The notes under the pieces are model-generated. The model saw nothing but the letters and a program-made list of their open reading frames with translations. It ran no database searches and had not been told where the DNA came from. A DNA stretch of 19,567 nucleotides from Flavobacteriales bacterium. Lineage in GTDB: Bacteria; Bacteroidota; Bacteroidia; Flavobacteriales; BACL11. This document shows positions 14,723 to 19,567 of the stretch, one piece after another; position 1 is the first letter of the stretch; each line of letters opens with the position of its first letter. Both the position numbers and the translations under genes were made by a program. Location of the stretch: NCBI GenBank assembly GCA_002730985.1, contig PCBP01000039.1:1-19567 (forward strand). The letters are read 5' to 3'.

Positions 14723-15538
14723 ATGAATAAATGGAAAGAGATAATTGAAAGTACTTGGGAGAATCGAGAACAATTACAAGAAAGAGAAACTATTGATTGT
14801 ATTAATACAATTATTGAGGAATTGGATAAGGGAAGATTACGTATAGCTGAACCTACCAGAAATGGATGGCAAATAAATGACTGGTTGAAGAAAGCAATTA
14901 TCCTCTATTTTCCTATTTGTAAGATGAAAACAATAGAAGTTGGGGCATTAGAATTTCATGACAAGATGAAACTAAAAGGTGACTATGAAAAGCTTGGTGT
15001 ACGTGTCGTACCTCATGCAATAGCTCGTTATGGGTCCTATCTAGCTCCTGGAGTTATAATGATGCCCTCTTATGTAAATATAGGGGCTCATGTAGATAGC
15101 GGTACAATGATAGATACTTGGGCAACTGTTGGTTCATGTGCTCAAATAGGAAAAAACGTACACCTCTCAGGTGGAGTTGGAATTGGTGGTGTCCTAGAGC
15201 CTATTCAAGCCTCTCCTGTTATTATTGAAGATAATGCGTTTATTGGATCTCGATCGATAGTAGTAGAAGGGGTAAAAGTAGAAAAAGAGGCTGTACTTGG
15301 AGCAAATGTGGTACTTACAGCTTCTACAAGAATCATTGACGTTAGTGGTACAGACCCTATCGAATATAAAGCAATGATACCTTCACATTCAGTAGTTATT
15401 CCAGGAACTTATAATAAAAAATTCTCATCAGGAAACTATGGAGTTCCCTGTGCTCTTATTATTGGCAAAAGAAAAGAAAGTACAGATAAGAAAACCTCAT
15501 TAAATGATGCACTGAGGGATTATAATGTAGCTATATAA
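14723..15538 (+). CDS. dapD: 2,3,4,5-tetrahydropyridine-2,6-dicarboxylate N-succinyltransferase
   Basis: DapD transfers succinyl from succinyl-CoA to tetrahydrodipicolinate in the succinylase route to meso-DAP and lysine, supplying peptidoglycan cross-links. From the ATG at 14723 it has 271 aa, close to the 274 aa of E. coli DapD. An earlier start at 14669 would overlap the previous gene and place a promoter element inside the coding region. Family motifs are GRLRIAEP (37-44) and WQINDWLKKAI (49-59). A left-handed beta-helix of hexapeptide repeats (about 98-220) includes IDTWATVGSCAQIG (130-143) and GGVGIGGVLEPIQ (150-162). The stop shares one base with the next ATG. It may be the first gene of a longer unit with glycosyltransferase, tsaC and cca genes. 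Confidence 0.96.
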   Translation: MNKWKEIIESTWENREQLQERETIDCINTIIEELDKGRLRIAEPTRNGWQINDWLKKAIILYFPICKMKTIEVGALEFHDKMKLKGDYEKLGVRVVPHAIARYGSYLAPGVIMMPSYVNIGAHVDSGTMIDTWATVGSCAQIGKNVHLSGGVGIGGVLEPIQASPVIIEDNAFIGSRSIVVEGVKVEKEAVLGANVVLTASTRIIDVSGTDPIEYKAMIPSHSVVIPGTYNKKFSSGNYGVPCALIIGKRKESTDKKTSLNDALRDYNVAI

Positions 15539-16659
15539 TGAGAATAGGATTTGATGCCAAAAGAGCGTTCTCGAATAAAACTGGTCTAGGCAACTATTCT
15601 CGTGATACTATCCGAGTCTTATCATATTATTTTTCTAATAATAAATACTTTCTTTATACCCCTGAAGATAAGCAAAACCCTAGAATGAATTTTATTACAG
15701 ATAGAGACAATACCTTTATCTGCACACCAGAATCATTACTTAATAGAGTGCTAAAACCATATTGGAGAAGCAAAAGTGTTGTTAAAGATTTATCTACTAA
15801 CAAGATAGATATATATCATGGCTTAAGCAATGAGTTGCCTCTTGGCATAGAAACGACCTCAATCAAAACCATAGTAACTATTCATGATCTTATTTTTATT
15901 CGTTTCCCTCATCTTTTTACAGCTATTGACAGAAAGATATATCACAGAAAATTCAAATCAGCTTGTGTGAGGGCCAATAAAATTATTGCAGTAAGCGAAC
16001 AAACCAAGAAAGATATAATGGACTATTTCCTTGTGCCAGGAGAAAAAATAAATGTAGTATATCAGGGTTGTAATAAGATATTTCAAAGTGAGATCACCAA
16101 AGAGCAGAAGAAAGCTATAATTAATAAACACAGATTACCAGAAGATTATTTGTTGTATGTAGGTAATATAGAAGAACGCAAAAATTTACTTACAATCTTA
16201 CACACACTTAAAGAACTTCCCAAGCAAAATCTAGTTGTTATTGGCGACGGGAAATCTTACAAAATCAAGTGCCTAAAATTTATTGATAAAAATAGACTAT
16301 CTGATAGGATAATCTTTTTAAGTGGGCTCTCGCTCAAAGAAATGGCTGTGATTTATCAGTCAGCAGAAATTATGATCTACCCTTCAATCTTTGAAGGGTT
16401 TGGCATCCCTATCCTAGAAGCATTGTTTTCTAAAACCCCTGTTATTACATCAAAAGGAGGGTGTTTCTTAGAGACTGGAGGACCTCATTCAAGATATATT
16501 AATTCCTTACTAGTCTCGGAGATGAAAGAAGCAATTATTGAGATACAAAACTCGTCTAGCATAAAAAACAGAATGAGAGAGAAAGGGTTTGAATATGCAC
16601 AGAATTTCACAGATGATAAAATCGCAAAGAGTTTAATGCGTGTTTACACTAGTCTATAA
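15538..16659 (+). CDS. GT4-family glycosyltransferase
   Basis: This 373-aa cytoplasmic GT-B enzyme belongs to the GT4 (glycosyl transferases group 1) family, which transfers a sugar from a nucleotide donor with retention. The N-terminal domain has the acceptor-side loop GLGNY (16-20). The C-terminal Rossmann domain has YVGNIEERKN (207-216), GDGKS, and the E-x7-E donor-binding motif FEGFGIPILE with E286 and E294. Length fits the family. The ATG overlaps the dapD stop by one base, and the next gene follows without a gap. The donor and acceptor cannot be told; lipopolysaccharide or another surface glycan is plausible because a second glycosyltransferase is adjacent. Confidence 0.9.
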   Translation: MRIGFDAKRAFSNKTGLGNYSRDTIRVLSYYFSNNKYFLYTPEDKQNPRMNFITDRDNTFICTPESLLNRVLKPYWRSKSVVKDLSTNKIDIYHGLSNELPLGIETTSIKTIVTIHDLIFIRFPHLFTAIDRKIYHRKFKSACVRANKIIAVSEQTKKDIMDYFLVPGEKINVVYQGCNKIFQSEITKEQKKAIINKHRLPEDYLLYVGNIEERKNLLTILHTLKELPKQNLVVIGDGKSYKIKCLKFIDKNRLSDRIIFLSGLSLKEMAVIYQSAEIMIYPSIFEGFGIPILEALFSKTPVITSKGGCFLETGGPHSRYINSLLVSEMKEAIIEIQNSSSIKNRMREKGFEYAQNFTDDKIAKSLMRVYTSL

Positions 16660-17415
16660 ATGGAGAAACTGACTGCTATTATCCCTACAGGAAACGAAGA
16701 GCACAATATTATTGCTGCCATCAAGTCAGTTGATTTTGCTGATGAGATAATGATTGTCGATTCCTTCAGTAAGGATAACACAGTAAAACTAGCCACTCCA
16801 CTTGCTCATACTATCTTACATAGAGAATATGAAAACTCTGCTTCACAAAAAAACTGGGCAATCCCCCAGGCACAACATAAATGGGTTCTTCTTCTAGATG
16901 CTGATGAAAGAGTAACCCCTGAGTTAAGAAAGGAGGTTACGGATACCATTAACTCAAAATCTGGAATAAGTGGCTTTTGGATTAGAAGACAAAACTACTT
17001 TATGGGTAGAAAGGTAAGATTCAGTGGGTGGAGAGGAGATAAAGTTATCCGTCTATTTAAACGAGATGAATGTAGATATGAAGACAAGCATGTTCATGCT
17101 GAGATCATAAGTAATGGGAAAATAGGAATATTAAAAAATAAAATAATCCACAACACATTCATTACTAAAGAAATTTATCTGAAAAAATTAGAAAGATATG
17201 CCAAATGGCAAGCAGAAGACTATGACAATAAAGTAAAAGAGATTAATATCTATCACACTAAGATTAAACCTTTATTTAGGTTCTTTAGACATTATATTCT
17301 TCACCTTGGAATACTAGACGGATATGTAGGTTTTGTCATATCATCATATCAAGCAAGAGCCGTAAAGATGCGTTATCATTATCTTCAAAAATACCGAGAT
17401 GCAAATAGAAATTAA
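16660..17415 (+). CDS. GT2-family glycosyltransferase, LPS-core WaaE/KdtX-like
   Basis: This 251-aa GT-A enzyme resembles the GT2 subgroup of LPS-core beta-1,4-glucosyltransferases (WaaE/KdtX). It has IIPTGNEEHNI (7-17), IVDSFSKDNT (32-41), SQKNWA (62-67) and the metal-binding LLLDADER (77-84, D80-A-D82). After these come W/R-rich segments (FWIRRQNYF and SGWRGDKVIRLFKRD) typical of this subgroup. The usual aromatic residue in PTYNEE/PTFNEE is replaced by Gly11. It starts directly after the stop of the GT4 gene and overlaps tsaC by 17 nt. No membrane helices are obvious. Together with the GT4 gene it probably adds sugars to a surface glycan; the exact reaction is inference. Confidence 0.88.
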   Translation: MEKLTAIIPTGNEEHNIIAAIKSVDFADEIMIVDSFSKDNTVKLATPLAHTILHREYENSASQKNWAIPQAQHKWVLLLDADERVTPELRKEVTDTINSKSGISGFWIRRQNYFMGRKVRFSGWRGDKVIRLFKRDECRYEDKHVHAEIISNGKIGILKNKIIHNTFITKEIYLKKLERYAKWQAEDYDNKVKEINIYHTKIKPLFRFFRHYILHLGILDGYVGFVISSYQARAVKMRYHYLQKYRDANRN

Positions 17416-17941
17416 TAACGCATTAAATATCGTAAAAAAAGGAGGGATAATACTTTATCCTACCGATACTATATGGGGTATTGGTTGTGATGCTACAAAT
17501 TCTGATGCAGTCTCAAGAATATTTAAAATAAAGAAAAGAGTAGATAGTAAAGCACTTATTTCATTAGTAGCAGACAAACAACAATTAAAAAATATAACAG
17601 GAAAAATTCCTGATCTAGATATAACATCAAGTCCGACTACAATTATTTACCCTAAAACGAAAGGGCTAAGTAGAAAGCTATTAGCAAGTAATGGCTCGGC
17701 TGCCATACGAATTACAAAAGATTATTTTTGCCAAAAACTAATAAAAAATCTTGGGAAAGCCATTATCTCAACCTCTGCTAATATTAGTGGAGTAGCTAAT
17801 CCAAAAAAATTCTCAGAAATTTCTGAAGAAATAAAAACCAATGTTGATTATATCGTAAATTTGCGTCAAGATGAGTTAATGAAATCTCCTTCTGTTATCT
17901 TAAAAATTAACGAAGACGGAAGCATTATAAAAATAAGATAG
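17399..17941 (+). CDS. tsaC: L-threonylcarbamoyladenylate synthase, TsaC/YrdC type
   Basis: It makes threonylcarbamoyl-AMP from threonine, bicarbonate and ATP for the t6A37 modification of ANN-decoding tRNAs. The 180-aa protein is the single-domain TsaC/YrdC form without the Sua5 C-terminal domain. It has GGIILYPTDTIWGIGCDA (15-32), IFKIKKR (41-47) followed by KALISLVAD (51-59), and ISTSANISG in the C-terminal half. The ATG lies inside the end of the GT2 gene (17-nt overlap), and its TAG shares a base with the GTG start of the next gene, so translation is strongly coupled. The partner genes tsaB, tsaD and tsaE are not in the window. Next to a CCA-adding-family gene, this gives a small tRNA-maturation pair. 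Confidence 0.93.
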   Translation: MQIEINNALNIVKKGGIILYPTDTIWGIGCDATNSDAVSRIFKIKKRVDSKALISLVADKQQLKNITGKIPDLDITSSPTTIIYPKTKGLSRKLLASNGSAAIRITKDYFCQKLIKNLGKAIISTSANISGVANPKKFSEISEEIKTNVDYIVNLRQDELMKSPSVILKINEDGSIIKIR

Positions 17942-19362
17942 TGAATTATTCTTCAGCTTTAAAAGAACCAATATTTAAAACAATTCAGATCGTTAGCGAT
18001 GAATTAAATTATCCTACATATGTTGTGGGTGGGTGGGTTCGTGATCTGCTTCTAAAACGTAATCAGAAAAAAACTGATATTGATTTTGTCTGCATAGGAA
18101 GCGGAATCAAATTAGCTCAGAAAACAGTCTTAAAACTTGGAGATGAGGCTACATTTAAAGTATTCAAGAAATTTGGGACTGCAATGATTAATTATAAGGG
18201 TTCAAAGTATGAATTTGTAGGAGCTAGAAAAGAGTCATATCGATCAGGAAGCAGGAAGCCCATAGTGGAAGACGGCACTTTAGAAGACGACCAAAACAGG
18301 AGAGATTTTACTATTAACGCTATGTCAATCCAGCTGAACAAGAAGAATTATGGATTACTAATTGATCCTTTTAATGGTCAAAAAGATTTAGACAAAAAAC
18401 TCATTAGAACTCCTCTAAACCCTAACAGAACTTATAGTGATGACCCTCTAAGGATGATGAGGGCAGTACGATTTGCAACACAATTAAATTTCGAAATTGA
18501 AAAGAGATCATACCAGGCAATTATCAAAAATGCAGAGCGTCTATCTATAATCTCACAAGAAAGGATTACAGTAGAGCTAAATCAAATTATTCTAACCCCT
18601 AATCCTTCTAGTGGGTTTAAAATGTTGTTTAATACTAAGCTACTACACCAATTCTTTCCTGAATTTGTCAAACTCCAAGGAGTTGATGCTGTTGGAAATC
18701 ATAAACATAAAGATAACTTCTATCATTCGATTGAAGTTTTAGATAATATTAGTAAAGATACAGATAATCTTTGGTTAAAATGGGCTGCTGTCTTACACGA
18801 TATTGCAAAACCACAGACTAAAAGATATGAGGAAGGACATGGATGGACCTTCCATACACATGAATTTATTGGCGGGAAAATGGTTCCTGGAATCTTTAGA
18901 AGATTAAAACTCCCGCTAAATGAGAAAATGCGCTATGTTGAAAAACTTGTTAGGCTACATTTAAGACCAATTGTGCTTGCTAAAGATATTGTTACTGACT
19001 CTGCCATTAGAAGATTACTTTTTGATGCTGGAGATGACATAGAAGACCTTATGACCTTATGTGATGCAGATATCACATCTAAGAACCCCAACAAAGTTAA
19101 GAAATATCTCAATAATTTTAAACTTGTAAGACAGAAATTGAAAGATGTAGAGGCAAAAGACCATATAAGAAACTTCCAACCTCCTGTTGATGGTTTAGAA
19201 ATCATGAAAATATTTAATATAAAGCAAGGGCATGAAATTGGGATTCTCAAGAGTGCTATTAAGAATGCCATACTTGATGGAGAAATAAGCAACAATAAGA
19301 AGGAAGCTCTTGAATTTGTTATTAAAATAGCTAAAAAGTTAAATTTACATCCTGTGATATGA
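17941..19362 (+). CDS. CCA tRNA nucleotidyltransferase / poly(A) polymerase family protein with HD domain
   Basis: This 473-aa class II nucleotidyltransferase probably adds or repairs the CCA end of tRNAs. The head domain has VVGGWVRDLLL (28-38), the catalytic pair D46-x-D48 in TDIDFVC, RRDFTINAM (120-128) and DDPLRMMRAVRFA (167-179). An HD phosphohydrolase-like domain follows, with H263 in NFYHSIEVLDNI, WAAVLHDIAKPQTK (281-294, H286-D287) and FHTHEFIGG (304-312). The CCA-adding and poly(A)-polymerase branches share these motifs, so specificity is inferred; with no other candidate in view, CCA addition is more likely. The start is GTG, sharing its G with the tsaC stop codon; the N-terminus is consistent with relatives. 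It overlaps the next gene by 4 nt (ATGA). Confidence 0.9.
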   Translation: MNYSSALKEPIFKTIQIVSDELNYPTYVVGGWVRDLLLKRNQKKTDIDFVCIGSGIKLAQKTVLKLGDEATFKVFKKFGTAMINYKGSKYEFVGARKESYRSGSRKPIVEDGTLEDDQNRRDFTINAMSIQLNKKNYGLLIDPFNGQKDLDKKLIRTPLNPNRTYSDDPLRMMRAVRFATQLNFEIEKRSYQAIIKNAERLSIISQERITVELNQIILTPNPSSGFKMLFNTKLLHQFFPEFVKLQGVDAVGNHKHKDNFYHSIEVLDNISKDTDNLWLKWAAVLHDIAKPQTKRYEEGHGWTFHTHEFIGGKMVPGIFRRLKLPLNEKMRYVEKLVRLHLRPIVLAKDIVTDSAIRRLLFDAGDDIEDLMTLCDADITSKNPNKVKKYLNNFKLVRQKLKDVEAKDHIRNFQPPVDGLEIMKIFNIKQGHEIGILKSAIKNAILDGEISNNKKEALEFVIKIAKKLNLHPVI

Positions 19363-19567
19363 GATACATAATCCAAATACATTTAGAGCACAAAACTGAT
19401 GTCATTAGAGATATAGAAATCCCAGCCGAAAAATCTTTGAAAGATTTACATGATATAATTATTGATTCACTAAGATTAGAGAAAAACGAAATGGCTTCAT
19501 TTTATAAGACTAATGAAGAATTTGAACTTTTATACGAAATTCCACTTTTCAAAATAGACGATAAAGA
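19359..19567 (+). CDS. pRiA4b ORF-3-family (IS1096 passenger TnpR-like) protein, N-terminal fragment
   Basis: The first 69 codons are in the window; the gene runs off the right edge. The start MRYIIQIHLE, then LHDIIIDSLRLEKNEMASFY (about 32-51), resembles the plasmid pRiA4b ORF-3 family, in which an LHxxI segment is followed by an ASFY segment. This family has no established biochemical function; the name comes from a plasmid and an IS1096 passenger gene, but chromosomal copies are common in Bacteroidota and do not by themselves indicate a mobile element. The ATG overlaps the TGA of the upstream gene (ATGA), so the two are translationally coupled. Confidence 0.7.
   Translation, partial: MRYIIQIHLEHKTDVIRDIEIPAEKSLKDLHDIIIDSLRLEKNEMASFYKTNEEFELLYEIPLFKIDDK

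Noticed and set aside
18933..19382. Open frame of 149 codons on the minus strand
   Set aside because: Antisense to the 3' part of the CCA-adding-family gene; leucine/serine-rich composition typical of a reverse-strand shadow, with no promoter.
1..19567. Defence island, CRISPR array, insertion sequence or prophage
   Set aside because: Reading both strands shows no direct-repeat array, transposase, recombinase, nuclease-helicase pair or phage structural gene; the genes are mostly housekeeping or envelope functions.
19359..19567. IS1096-type transposon because of the TnpR-like family name
   Set aside because: The name is historical; no transposase or terminal inverted repeat is visible, and the gene is coupled to a housekeeping gene.

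Overview
The window looks like a chromosomal segment from a low-GC member of the Bacteroidota, probably Flavobacteriales-like. The evidence is a secreted protein with a type IX secretion (T9SS) sorting domain, a PorE-like TPR/propeller/OmpA lipoprotein-type architecture, a fused SecDF, a Bacteroidota-type PurM, promoters of the TAnnTTTG class, and an almost complete lack of Shine-Dalgarno sequences before the genes. No rRNA, tRNA, CRISPR array, transposase, integrase or phage gene is visible. Gene density is high and no gene-free stretch exceeds 300 bases.

Left part (1-12308), all on the minus strand. Read in the direction of transcription it holds: secDF, then a strong terminator; tatA overlapping a CaCA-family cation/Ca2+ antiporter; glnA (GSII type) with its own clear promoter; a PorE-like cell-envelope protein; a hairpin with a T-tract; purM-prfA-pyrF packed with 1-nt spacing or an 8-nt overlap; and a compact envelope cluster. 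That cluster is PspC-like 73 aa, then a small membrane/coiled-coil protein shaped like PspB, then PspC-like 54 aa, then an RmlD-like SDR, then a truncated secreted protein at the window edge.

Right part (12490-19567), all on the plus strand and divergent from secDF. It begins with a nine-repeat FG-GAP/VCBS-type secreted protein that ends in a T9SS type A sorting domain. A tightly coupled set follows: dapD, a GT4 glycosyltransferase, a GT2 glycosyltransferase, tsaC, a CCA-adding/poly(A)-polymerase-family HD protein, and a truncated pRiA4b ORF-3-family gene. These overlap by 1-17 nt or abut directly.

Much of the window serves the cell envelope and export: Sec (SecDF), Tat (TatA), T9SS (PorE-like protein and one likely cargo), Psp-like membrane proteins, glycosyltransferases and meso-DAP synthesis. 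The rest is core metabolism and translation (purM, pyrF, glnA, prfA, tsaC, cca). I do not see a clearly new defence or mobile system. The most interesting points are a candidate PspC/PspB-like/PspC mini-module whose 54-aa member is easy to miss; two genes (tatA, dapD) whose perfect TAnnTTTG element ends four bases before the ATG, suggesting leaderless mRNAs; and a terminator-like hairpin that ends eight bases before purM, leaving no room for a promoter.
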